The notes below the pieces were generated by a model. That model was given only the letters and a program-made list of their open reading frames with translations. It was not told the DNA's origin and did not search any database. A program made the position numbers and the translations under genes. From the NCBI RefSeq assembly GCF_025345615.1, contig NZ_JAODWD010000001.1, positions 310,001 to 374,000 of the forward strand: 64,000 nucleotides of DNA, written 5' to 3'. Shown here piece by piece: positions 46,866 through 54,845 of the stretch (position 1 is its first letter; each line of letters starts with the position of its first letter). The DNA is from Mycobacterium deserti (lineage in GTDB: Bacteria; Actinomycetota; Actinomycetes; Mycobacteriales; Mycobacteriaceae).

Positions 46866-47635
46866 TGGCCGAACGTCGCTTTCACCGCGACGGCTGTGGC
46901 GATGACGTTGATGACGAACAGCGCCATAAACGTGTAGACGACGGTTTCATTGACCGCGTCTCCCACACCCTGAGGTCCGCCTCCTACGGAAAGCCCTTTG
47001 TAACAAGCGATCAGGCTGGCTGCCAGCCCGAATATCGCGGCCTTAATCAAGTTGATGGCCACCTCGGTGGGACCCACCAGGAAGGTGAGCCCCGCGGCGA
47101 AGGCGCCCGGCGTCACGTTCTGGAAGAACACCGAGAAGACGAAGCTGCCGATGATCCCGACCATGGTGACGATGGACGTCAGCATCAGTCCGACGAGCGT
47201 GGCCGCTAATACCCGCGGCACCACCAACGCCTGCACTGGGTTGATACCCAGCACGCGCATCGCGTCGATCTCCTCACGAATCGTGCGTGCTCCGAGATCG
47301 GCGCACATCGCCGTCGCCCCAGCGCCCGCGATCACCAGCACCGTGACGATCGGACCGATCTGAGTTACCGCGCCCAACGCCGCGCCGGTGCCGGAGAAGT
47401 CAGCCGCACCGATCTCTACCAGAAGGATGTTGATGGTGAAGACGGTCAGCACGGTGAAGGGGATCGCCAACATGATCGTCGGGAACATCGACACCCGTGC
47501 CACAAACCAGGTCTGCAGGAGGAACTCCCGCCACGCCCACGGCGGGCGGAACATCTGGACGAAGGTGTCCAGCGACATCGCGAAAAAGTCACCGACCGAT
47601 CGGACCGGCTTGGCGAGAGCGCTCGTGTTGACCAC
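46862..47635 (-). CDS. yrbEA: YrbEA, permease subunit of the Mce transporter (MlaE family), 257 aa
   Basis: First gene of the mce operon. It has the MlaE signature GAGATAMCADLGARTIREEIDAMRVLGINPVQALVVPRV with the EEIDAM coupling helix, and helices such as FPTIMLAIPFTVLTVFTINILLV and TLVGLMLTSIVTMVGIIGSFVFSV. The start GTG 47635 has GGAG about 10 bases upstream. It lies after a 1.1-kb region without genes, so the whole eight-gene operon is probably driven from a promoter in that region. Confidence 0.96.
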   Translation of the reverse strand: MVNTSALAKPVRSVGDFFAMSLDTFVQMFRPPWAWREFLLQTWFVARVSMFPTIMLAIPFTVLTVFTINILLVEIGAADFSGTGAALGAVTQIGPIVTVLVIAGAGATAMCADLGARTIREEIDAMRVLGINPVQALVVPRVLAATLVGLMLTSIVTMVGIIGSFVFSVFFQNVTPGAFAAGLTFLVGPTEVAINLIKAAIFGLAASLIACYKGLSVGGGPQGVGDAVNETVVYTFMALFVINVIATAVAVKATFGQ

Positions 47636-48752
47636 TACTGACCACTCCGATGCTCAGTGCTCATTCGCATATACAGCTGATTCCCTCCGAGTACCCGCGG
47701 CCACTGAACTCAAGTACTGCCGAGAAACCGTACACCACGATTTTCGCAACGAGCAACATTCTCCGGCTTTTGTATAAGTTCGCGAGGCGGCCGCTGAAGA
47801 ACTCGTGGGCTTGACCCAAACCGCTGCGGCAACCCCACCCGAAAGGTCCGGCGGGGATGTGGCGTTCGCTAAAAGCGCTAACTATATCGCGCACCGTCCG
47901 ATGATCCGTACAGCATCACCACAGGTCCACAGGTCACAGAGCCGCCAAGGCGTTTCGGCCTGCGCGACCCCAGGTCTGCGTCCAGGTCCCTTGACGCTCA
48001 CGACAATAAATCGGCCATGTTCGACAGCCACGCGCAATCAGCTGGGGTACAAATGCGAGCGACCATTTTTCGAATTAGGCGTGGGTACCCTTCAGTGAAT
48101 AACACACGTTTGATTCATCCCGCCGAATAAATGGCTGTCGGCGTGAATAGAGAACCCCTAAAACTCCGCCATTCTATCGACAATCGAAACGCTTCATTCT
48201 CTTTAATCATCCGGTCGATCAGCGCTCAAATGCTGCCTTATTCCGCGCTCCGAACGCGACCGGCCGCCGCCGGCTCGGAGGCGGGTCACGGCCGACGACC
48301 GGCGCTGCGCCTCGTCAGGTGCCCCACGAGACACCCGGCCAGACGGCCGAATGACTACCGAGAACAGCCGCTCCAGGACGTTATCGCCACGGCACCAGAA
48401 ATTTGAGTCGCACGCGCGGCGTCAACCGACTGATTTGTGACGATCGATCGGATTCGCCCGCGGCATGGTGTGGACATGGTCAGAATCAACGCGCGAGGCA
48501 GCGCTACTGGCTAATAAGCAAATTATCTATCCATTTATCGGATTAACCATTTGCCTGATACCCGTCTCATCGGCCGGGTGCTGACGCGCACTCTTTTCCA
48601 CTCGCGCTCCAGAGACGTCATTGAGCCGATATGTCGTCCCGACAAACACGGTAGGTCGAATCTGCCCTCGGCCCTCCGTCGCACGAGTCCGCCGCGGACG
48701 GCCAGCGCAACGAACGGCCTCCCCTGAGGGCGATCACTTGTAGTATCGGACC
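47636..48752. other. 1.1-kb intergenic region upstream of the mce operon, no convincing gene
   Basis: I see no credible protein or RNA gene. Short open frames (for example 47805-48098 and 48131-48406) have no ribosome-binding site and unnatural composition. The region is less GC-rich than its neighbours. It contains a small hairpin-capable stretch, CGCTAAAAGCG (about 47868-47878), and the AT-rich word AATTATCTAT near 48520, which is shared with the 20449-20475 element. It presumably holds the promoters for yrbEA (leftward) and the secreted-protein gene (rightward), and may carry decayed sequence. Confidence 0.6.
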
Positions 48753-49172
48753 ATGATTCGGTGTCTGACCCTCACCGTCAGCATGCTCGCGGCGGCCGTC
48801 ACCGCGCTCGGTGCCGGGCCCGCAACGGCGCAACCGACCACCGAACCGGCGCCCGAGCCGTCATGTGTCTACACGCTCTCCGAACCATCGTTGGTATCAG
48901 TCTCGGGGGTGCTGATGGTGACGGCGTCGCTCGCCCCCTTCCCCTGTACCGGGTCGATCAACCCGAACTCGATGACGGTATGCGTCTCGCCCAAGGGAGA
49001 TGCCGGCAACGGCAAGTGTGGTTTTGCATCGCGCTCGATTCCGGCGCAGGTCTTTCTCACCCCCTATCGTCCGGGCACCACGTACGAGTCGACCGGACGA
49101 GGTTGTGGCGGGGTGTACACACTGGTCGGCGCAATCTGCGCGACAGTCGGGCCGAAGACGGCTACGCTCTGA
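48753..49172 (+). CDS. small secreted cysteine-containing protein, 139 aa
   Basis: A Sec signal peptide is clear: basic start MIRC, hydrophobic core LTLTVSMLAAAVTALG and a likely cleavage after ATAQ (about residue 27). The mature part carries six cysteines (SCVYT, PFPCTG, TVCVS, GKCGF, RGCGG, AICAT), enough for three disulfide bonds, with a beta-rich pattern. I do not recognise the family. It is unlinked to an operon: convergent with the TetR gene (8-base gap) and far from the mce genes. Confidence 0.78.
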   Translation: MIRCLTLTVSMLAAAVTALGAGPATAQPTTEPAPEPSCVYTLSEPSLVSVSGVLMVTASLAPFPCTGSINPNSMTVCVSPKGDAGNGKCGFASRSIPAQVFLTPYRPGTTYESTGRGCGGVYTLVGAICATVGPKTATL

Positions 49173-49180
49173 CGGATCCG

Positions 49181-49792
49181 TCAATTGGGCAGGGTGTAAT
49201 CCACCGTCCGCCAAACGAGTTCAGACGCGGCGGCGCGAGCCTCATCACGTGGCATCGTCGAGACATTGTTGTGCCGAGCCAATAGCCAGGACCGCTCGAG
49301 CAGCGCCATGACGGCTAAGCCCGTCGACGTTGCGTCGGCCCTCGGGGGCGTCGCAGCAATCTTGGCGATGCGTCGGCCGAGCACCGTCGCCGCACGGCGG
49401 TGTGAGCGCGCCACAGCCGCCCGGAAGGCGGCATCCTGCGGCATGTCCTCCTCCGAGCGGGCAACGAATGCCCCGTTGCGGTCCAAATACTCGAAGTATC
49501 GACCCACCCACTCCTCGATAGCCTGTTGCGTGGGCGGTTCTCCCTGCGCGCCAAGCGTTTCAACGACACCCATTGCCTCGCGATAGGTCGCGGTTCCAAG
49601 TTCAATGAACAGCTCGGTCTTATCGCGGAAGTAGTAGTAGAAGGACGCGCGGGTCACACGCGCGAGATCAGTGATGTCGCGAATCGTGACACCAGAAAAA
49701 CCTTTACGGGCGAAAGCGATTCGCGCAGCATCGAGAATCGTCAGCCGGGTGCGGTCAGATTTTCGTGCACCCTCATGCCCGTCCTCAGACAC
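49181..49792 (-). CDS. TetR-family regulator, 203 aa
   Basis: The helix-turn-helix FSGVTIRDITDLARVTRASFYYYF followed by RDKTELFIEL is typical of TetR proteins. GTG 49792 is the likely start and overlaps the end of the Rieske gene by 8 bases; the longer frame would lie inside that gene. It is co-transcribed with the Rieske oxygenase. It is a good candidate for binding the palindromes in the divergent promoter at 50849-50897, giving autoregulation of the oxygenase and of the LLM gene on the other side. Confidence 0.88.
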   Translation of the reverse strand: MSEDGHEGARKSDRTRLTILDAARIAFARKGFSGVTIRDITDLARVTRASFYYYFRDKTELFIELGTATYREAMGVVETLGAQGEPPTQQAIEEWVGRYFEYLDRNGAFVARSEEDMPQDAAFRAAVARSHRRAATVLGRRIAKIAATPPRADATSTGLAVMALLERSWLLARHNNVSTMPRDEARAAASELVWRTVDYTLPN

Positions 49793-50795
49793 CTTGTCCG
49801 ACAGGGTCGGGGTAAAAACCGCGCGCCCACTCCCGCAGCGCAGCGAAGCCGTCTGCCTCGGACTGCGCCAGAGCCGGTGAATCCATGTATGCCTGATGTT
49901 CCCAGATCCTGATGTCGTCCGGAAGAGCCAGTTGTGCTGCGGCCAGCCGCTGGGCGAAGTCATCGGGGGCCTCGTCGCTGATCCAGTATCCGGCGAAGAT
50001 GTCCGACCGCGTCTCGTCCACCGGCGTCGCGCAGATCGATATGACGCGGATCCCTTCCCGCGTGTGTTCGCCGTTGAAACTGACGCCGAGGCCCGACCAG
50101 TAGATCTCGATGGTGTTCAGCGTCTCGTCCGGACGATCGGTACCGTCGGCCCACCGCTTGCCGAAGCCGACTTTGGCCGACCACGTCGAGTCGTCACGTT
50201 CCTCGCGCAGCACAGTCGGGCTGATGGGGGTTCGGTGAACGAAGCGGAAATGGTGTGGGTCGACGGCGTTTTCGGCGATAACCTGCGGGTGCACCTTCAC
50301 GTTCTCGAACCGGGTCCGGCACTCGGCGGACAACGGATGATACCGGCGAGACGAAACGTGTTGACCGAGAACCTCGAAACCATCCGGCGCCCCCCACGCG
50401 GGTGCATCGGCGGCGGCGTCATGCCAGATGTAGATCGAGTCGTTTATCTCCGCCACGGGATAAGACCGGATTCGGCGCCCCCTATTGGGCCGCTTCTCAT
50501 AAGGGATGCGCACGTTTCGGCCGCCACCGTCCCACACCCAGCCATGGAACGGGCATTGAATTCCGTCGTCGACCACGCAGCCGCCGTGGGCAAGGCTCGC
50601 ACCGAGATGCTGGCAGTGTGCGTCCAGGACACTGACCTGCCCGCCGGACTGCCGAAAAGCGACGAGGTCGCGATTGAAGTAGTGCAATGGAACAACCGCA
50701 CCGTCTCCGATATCGGCGCTCCAAGCCACTTGAAACCAGCCCGTCGGCAGCATGCTCGGCAGCGTCGTCTTCGTCGAACTAGTCAAGGTCGTCAT
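49785..50795 (-). CDS. Rieske non-heme iron oxygenase, KshA-like, 336 aa
   Basis: The N-terminal Rieske [2Fe-2S] site is complete: Cys61 and His63 (HCQHLG), Cys81 and His84 (CPFHGW). The catalytic mononuclear iron site shows Asp179, His182 and His187 in NAVDPHHFRFVHRTP. The IRSYPVAEINDSIYIWHDAAAD segment and overall length resemble the oxygenase of 3-ketosteroid 9-alpha-hydroxylase (KshA) and related steroid Rieske enzymes. It needs a separate reductase, not encoded here. The ATG start at 50795 faces the divergent LLM gene. The substrate is inferred to be a steroid-like ring or related compound. Confidence 0.9.
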   Translation of the reverse strand: MTTLTSSTKTTLPSMLPTGWFQVAWSADIGDGAVVPLHYFNRDLVAFRQSGGQVSVLDAHCQHLGASLAHGGCVVDDGIQCPFHGWVWDGGGRNVRIPYEKRPNRGRRIRSYPVAEINDSIYIWHDAAADAPAWGAPDGFEVLGQHVSSRRYHPLSAECRTRFENVKVHPQVIAENAVDPHHFRFVHRTPISPTVLREERDDSTWSAKVGFGKRWADGTDRPDETLNTIEIYWSGLGVSFNGEHTREGIRVISICATPVDETRSDIFAGYWISDEAPDDFAQRLAAAQLALPDDIRIWEHQAYMDSPALAQSEADGFAALREWARGFYPDPVGQGV

Positions 50796-50848
50796 CGAAC
50801 CGTCTTTCAGGACGCGGAATCTCAGTGCTCCAATGCTATCAAAGTTTT

Positions 50849-50897
50849 TGACAAAACTGTCAGAAAGCTGCCGCAGCTCGTTAGACAGTATACTGTC
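50849..50897. promoter_or_regulatory. two palindromic operators between Rieske and LLM genes
   Basis: TGACAAAACTGTCA (50849-50862, arms TGACA/TGTCA) and GACAGTATACTGTC (50884-50897, a perfect 14-bp palindrome) share the half-site ACTGTCA, spaced 35 bases apart. Both lie in the divergent promoter, about 55 and 90 bases from the Rieske start. The TetR product of 49181-49792 is the likely binder. Confidence 0.72.
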
Positions 50898-50904
50898 ACA
50901 TATC

Positions 50905-50915
50905 TTACTAAGTAA
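50905..50915. promoter_or_regulatory. TTACT-n-AGTAA inverted repeat
   Basis: A perfect 5-1-5 dyad, 23 bases before the LLM start at 50939. A near copy, TTACTGAGTAG, is at 51973-51983 upstream of the GntR gene, so the GntR at 52010 may bind both. Confidence 0.45.
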
Positions 50916-50938
50916 TCGATGTTGGATGGGTTGACCGA

Positions 50939-51934
50939 ATGCGGTGGGGATTGCCTTGGCCAGGTGAGGCGATGGCCGCCGGTGCCGAGGCCGAGGGCGC
51001 GACTGCGTTCTGCTCAGGCGAATTCGCCGACATCAGCGCGTACGTAACCGCCACGGAGATGGCACATTCCACGTCGGCAGCGATGATCGGACCCGGGATC
51101 GCCTATGCGTTCGCACGGTCCCCCTTCGTCCACGCGGCCGCGGTGCGGCATCTCGCAAAGTACGCGCCCGACCGGATCTTCCTCGGCTTGGGTGCGGGCA
51201 CGCCCCGAATGAACCGGGATTGGTTCGGCGTCGACGCCGACCATCCCGCGTTGCGGATGGCCGAGTTGATCGACGTCATCAAGTTGTTCCTCGATGCCGA
51301 AGACGGCGAACCGATCCGCTACGAGGGGGACTACTACCGCATCGACGCTGACATCCGTGCGCCCGTCTTCGGCAGGCTCGACATACCGATCCTCGTCGGC
51401 GCCTTCAACAGGATCATGCTTCGCACCGCAGGTCGGGTCGCCGACGGCGTACTCGGCCACGGTTTGTTCACCGACCGCTGGTGGGAGGAGGTGGTCGACG
51501 CCGAACTCGCTCGCGGCGCCGCAACCGCAGGACGCAGCGCCGACTCCCTGAACCGCTGGGGCTGGGTGATCACCGCGATCGACGACGCGGATCCCGAACG
51601 TGCCATCGACGATGCGCGCCGGCAGATCGCCTTCTATCTGACCGTGCGCACATACGACTCCCTGGTCGAACTGCACGGGTGGCAGGATCAGGTGGCTTCG
51701 ATTCGCGCGGCGTTCCGCAATGGTGATTTCAAGGCCATCGCCGAGCACGTCACCGACGAGATGCTGTGGGCAGTGGCGATCTGCGGAGACACCGACCAGG
51801 GCCGAGCCATGACGTCGAGCCGTACGAGGTTGCCCGATACCTCCTTTCTGGCACCGCCGAGCTTCCTGGTCAGCACACGCAGGCGCTCCTCCTACGACGC
51901 GGCTGCGATTCGACTCGCTCGTGACCTCGGCTGA
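50939..51934 (+). CDS. LLM-class F420-dependent oxidoreductase, 331 aa
   Basis: A luciferase-like TIM barrel. YVTATEMAHSTSAAMIGPGIAYAFARSPFVHAAAVRHLA is the typical early segment. It continues with RIFLGLGAGTPRMNRDWFG, FLDAEDGEPIRYEGDYYRI (the IRYEGxxY motif of F420-type LLM proteins) and DIPILVGAFNRIMLRTAGRVADGVLGHG. It probably uses F420. It diverges from the Rieske oxygenase and shares the operator region with it. It is followed after 75 bases by the GntR gene, so it may be reduced or induced together with oxygenase substrates. Confidence 0.9.
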   Translation: MRWGLPWPGEAMAAGAEAEGATAFCSGEFADISAYVTATEMAHSTSAAMIGPGIAYAFARSPFVHAAAVRHLAKYAPDRIFLGLGAGTPRMNRDWFGVDADHPALRMAELIDVIKLFLDAEDGEPIRYEGDYYRIDADIRAPVFGRLDIPILVGAFNRIMLRTAGRVADGVLGHGLFTDRWWEEVVDAELARGAATAGRSADSLNRWGWVITAIDDADPERAIDDARRQIAFYLTVRTYDSLVELHGWQDQVASIRAAFRNGDFKAIAEHVTDEMLWAVAICGDTDQGRAMTSSRTRLPDTSFLAPPSFLVSTRRRSSYDAAAIRLARDLG

Positions 51935-51972
51935 CCTACGCGAGCGGCCGTGGCCGTCCTCGTCTACATGGT

Positions 51973-51983
51973 TTACTGAGTAG
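51973..51983. promoter_or_regulatory. TTACTGAGTAG element before GntR gene
   Basis: It matches the 50905-50915 dyad at nine of eleven bases. It lies 26 bases upstream of GTG 52010, before the AAGGAGG ribosome-binding site (51997-52003). It is consistent with autoregulation by the GntR protein. Confidence 0.38.
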
Positions 51984-52009
51984 TACAACTGACAGCAAGG
52001 AGGGGCCTG

Positions 52010-52801
52010 GTGTCTCGACCTGAATCACTCGCGCCGATGATTTCGCCCGAGTCTGGGTCAGGTGCCGTTCGATCACCGAAGACGGCCGAGTTAGTGGCCC
52101 GCACGTTGCGCCGAATGGTTGTCGACGGCCAGCTCAAGGACGGCGATTTCTTGCCGCATGAAGCCGACCTCATTGCACACTTTCAGGTCAGCCGTCCGAC
52201 CCTGCGCGAAGCCGTCCGGGTATTGGAGTCGGAACGACTCGTAGAGGTTCGACGTGGTTCGCGAACCGGGGCGAAGGTCTGCGTGCCAGGACCCGAGATT
52301 GTCGCCCGGCCCGCCGGTCTGCTCCTGGCGCTCTCTGGCACCACGCTCGCCGACGTCATGACGGCACGCACAGCAATCGAACCCGCGGCTGCCAAGCTGC
52401 TGGCCGAGAACGGGACAGACGAGGCCCACCAGGAACTTCGACGACTCGTCGAAGATGTGCCCCGGGCGTACGCCGCAGGAACCTTGGCGCCCGCGTCCGC
52501 CCTGCTACATCGCCGCATGGTCGAGCTATCGGGTAACGCAACCCTTGGGATCATCGCCGGAATGCTGCATGAGATCGGTGAACGCCACACGGCCGCAGCC
52601 ATTTCCGGGGCCGACAGTGAGAACAGGGTCGCGAAGGCCGAATACGCGAAGCTCATCAAGTCGTACGCCCGTCTCGTCGACCTGGTCGAGGTGCGCAGGG
52701 GCGATGCGGTCGAAGCGCATTGGCGTCGGCATATGGAGGCGGCCAGCGCCGCCATGCTTAGGGGCCACGAGAAGACCAGGGTCCGCGACATCATGGATTG
52801 A
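52010..52801 (+). CDS. GntR-family (FadR subfamily) regulator, 263 aa
   Basis: The winged-helix region has LPHEADLIAHFQVSRPTLREAVRVLESERLVEVRRGSRTGAKV. The FCD effector domain has VMTARTAIEPAAAKLLAENG and LLHRRMVELSGNATLGIIAGMLHEI. It shares many identical positions with the regulator at 24001-24741, so the two are paralogues. The start GTG 52010 has AAGGAGG at ideal spacing. It precedes the CoA-transferase, TetR and P450 genes and could govern them from the gap at 52802-52916. Confidence 0.92.
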   Translation: MSRPESLAPMISPESGSGAVRSPKTAELVARTLRRMVVDGQLKDGDFLPHEADLIAHFQVSRPTLREAVRVLESERLVEVRRGSRTGAKVCVPGPEIVARPAGLLLALSGTTLADVMTARTAIEPAAAKLLAENGTDEAHQELRRLVEDVPRAYAAGTLAPASALLHRRMVELSGNATLGIIAGMLHEIGERHTAAAISGADSENRVAKAEYAKLIKSYARLVDLVEVRRGDAVEAHWRRHMEAASAAMLRGHEKTRVRDIMD

Positions 52802-52916
52802 GGAGTCTCCAGATTGTTTTACGGCGCGTCTCGCCGCACCGATGAATCAGTGATACGTTTATCTCATTGAGTCGCAACGATGAGACGGTCGATCGTTGAG
52901 GATCGCAGGAGGCTCT

Positions 52917-54149
52917 GTGGTACCGAAACCACTTGAGGGAGTTCGCGTTCTCGAGGTGGCACAGTTCACGTTCGTGCCGTCCGCCGGGGCCGTCCTCGCC
53001 GATTGGGGTGCCGACGTCGTCAAGATCGAGCATCCGGTGAGCGGAGATGCCCAGCGCGGACTCGTCCGGATACTCGGCGCCGCCGTGACCGCGCCGGGGT
53101 CGTCTTTCGCTCCCATCATGGAGGCCCCCAACCGAGGCAAGCGCAGCGTCGGATTGGCGCTGGACAATGCCGACGCTCGTCCCCTGCTCGAGCAACTCAT
53201 CCAGCGCAGCGACGTCTTCCTCACCAACTATCTGCCGTCCGCGCGGAACAAGCTGACTATCGACATCGACGACGTGCGCAGCGTCAATCCGGACATCATC
53301 TATGCGGCGGGTAGTGGATTCGGTTCCAGCGGGCCCGACCGCGACACCGGCGCCTACGACGCCACGGCGTTCTGGGCCCGCGGCGGCAGCGCGGACGGCG
53401 TCATGGCTCCGGGTGCCGACGACGTACCGTTCATGCCCTCGGGCGCGTACGGCGACAACATCGGCGGCATGTCGATCGCAGGTGGCGTCGCAGCCGCGCT
53501 ATACAAGCGGGCCACCACGGGCGAACCCTCTGTTCTCGACGTGTCGCTGCTTGCAGTCGGAGCGTGGGCGACTCAGTTCAGTGTGAACATGGCGATGCTG
53601 GTCGACGGCCCTCTTCCCAAAACGCAGCGTAAGACTGCCGCGCCCGGAAACCCGCTCACCGGTGCCTATCGCACCAGCGATGGCCGCTTCATCCAGCTGT
53701 CCATGCTGCAGCCGACGAAGTACTGGCCGGAGTTCTGCCGCCTGATGGGGCTCGACGAATATGCGGAGGATCCGCGCTTCGTCACTTTGGAATCCATGGT
53801 CACCAATGCTGACATTGCGTATCGCATCGTCTGCGGCGCAATCGCGAAGATGACCGTCGCTGAGTGTAGGAATCGGCTGAGCAACGGTACCGGACAGTGG
53901 GCCCCGGTTCAGGACGCCTGGGACCTGGCCAACGATGAATCGCTGATCGCCAACGGACGGATCGCCGAAATCATTGATGCTGAGGGCAGTACGCGGAAGC
54001 TGGTAAACAATCCGGTGAAGTTCGACGAGGCTGCACCCGGGCTGACCCGCGCACCCCAGTTCGCAGAACACACCGATGAGGTGATCAGAGAACTCGGTGT
54101 GGATGAAGACCGACTCATCGAGTTGAAGATCGCCGGGGCCATCACGTGA
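52917..54149 (+). CDS. class III (CaiB/BaiF) CoA-transferase, 410 aa
   Basis: The opening VLEVAQFTFVPSAGAVLADWGADVVKIEHPVSGD and the later AYGDNIGGMSIAGGVAAALYKRATTGEPSVLDVSLL are typical of family III transferases, including the catalytic Asp region. It is a paralogue of 17710-18921 by shared opening and length. GTG 52917 is the start, with a perfect AGGAGG 4-5 bases upstream. Its stop overlaps the TetR start by four bases, so enzyme, regulator and P450 (2-base gap) share one transcript. A weak GATA-n4-TATC dyad at 52852-52863 may mark the promoter. Confidence 0.93.
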   Translation: MVPKPLEGVRVLEVAQFTFVPSAGAVLADWGADVVKIEHPVSGDAQRGLVRILGAAVTAPGSSFAPIMEAPNRGKRSVGLALDNADARPLLEQLIQRSDVFLTNYLPSARNKLTIDIDDVRSVNPDIIYAAGSGFGSSGPDRDTGAYDATAFWARGGSADGVMAPGADDVPFMPSGAYGDNIGGMSIAGGVAAALYKRATTGEPSVLDVSLLAVGAWATQFSVNMAMLVDGPLPKTQRKTAAPGNPLTGAYRTSDGRFIQLSMLQPTKYWPEFCRLMGLDEYAEDPRFVTLESMVTNADIAYRIVCGAIAKMTVAECRNRLSNGTGQWAPVQDAWDLANDESLIANGRIAEIIDAEGSTRKLVNNPVKFDEAAPGLTRAPQFAEHTDEVIRELGVDEDRLIELKIAGAIT

Positions 54150-54844
54150 CCGCGGAGCCCATCAGTCCCATTGACGACGGCACCGTCCGAGATCGGCTGA
54201 TCCGCGCGGCAGATACTGAGATCACCGAGCGTGGGATCGAGAGCATCCAGATGGAGACGGTCGCGGTCAGGGCCGGCGTGTCGCGCGCCACCGCGTTCCG
54301 GCAACTGGGTAGCGTCCCCGAACTGCTGGTGCAGGTCGCTCTGTTGCGTGCCCGCCGCCACACCGCGGCGGTCGAGTCCTTGATGGCGAAGAAGGCCGGG
54401 GTGTTCACCAAACTTGAGGCAGCGCTGCTGTATACGACACAGCAGCTGCCAACCGACCCGTCGATCACGGCGTTGATCGCCCAGCGGTCTTCGGTGCACC
54501 ACCCGCGGGTGCACCAAATGGCCGTTGAGGCTATGGGGGCCGTCATCCAGGAAGGCCAACGCAACGGCGAGGTGCGGACCGACCTGGAGATCGATGAACT
54601 CACCGATTTCATGGTGGAACAAACGTATATCGCGGCTGAGGAACTAGACCGCTCAGATGCCGCTGTGCGCAGACGCTTTCGGCATTTCATCGTTCCAGCG
54701 CTCGCCGCGTCCAGTTCAGCCGGGGAACGCCTGGCATTGACGCGAGAAGCCGAAGACGCCGTCGGAGTGGCGCTCGACGCCCTGACCAACCTCGCCCGCC
54801 ACTTGCAGCGCGACGAACAGCCCCAGAAAGATCAGGAAGGATGA
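54146..54844 (+). CDS. TetR-family regulator within CoA-transferase/P450 operon, 232 aa
   Basis: The N-terminal HTH ESIQMETVAVRAGVSRATAFRQLGSVPELL marks the family. The C-terminal half is helical, with MVEQTYIAAEELDRSD. The start GTG 54146 overlaps the CoA-transferase stop, and the P450 begins 2 bases after its stop. This middle position in an operon is less usual than a divergent one and suggests feedback control of its own operon. Confidence 0.9.
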   Translation: MTAEPISPIDDGTVRDRLIRAADTEITERGIESIQMETVAVRAGVSRATAFRQLGSVPELLVQVALLRARRHTAAVESLMAKKAGVFTKLEAALLYTTQQLPTDPSITALIAQRSSVHHPRVHQMAVEAMGAVIQEGQRNGEVRTDLEIDELTDFMVEQTYIAAEELDRSDAAVRRRFRHFIVPALAASSSAGERLALTREAEDAVGVALDALTNLARHLQRDEQPQKDQEG

Positions 54845-54845
54845 C

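Noticed and set aside
47661..48406. Three short open frames in the gap upstream of the mce operon (47661-47894, 47805-48098, 48131-48406)
   Set aside because: They have no ribosome-binding sites, no recognisable motifs and unnatural composition. I treat the region as non-coding.
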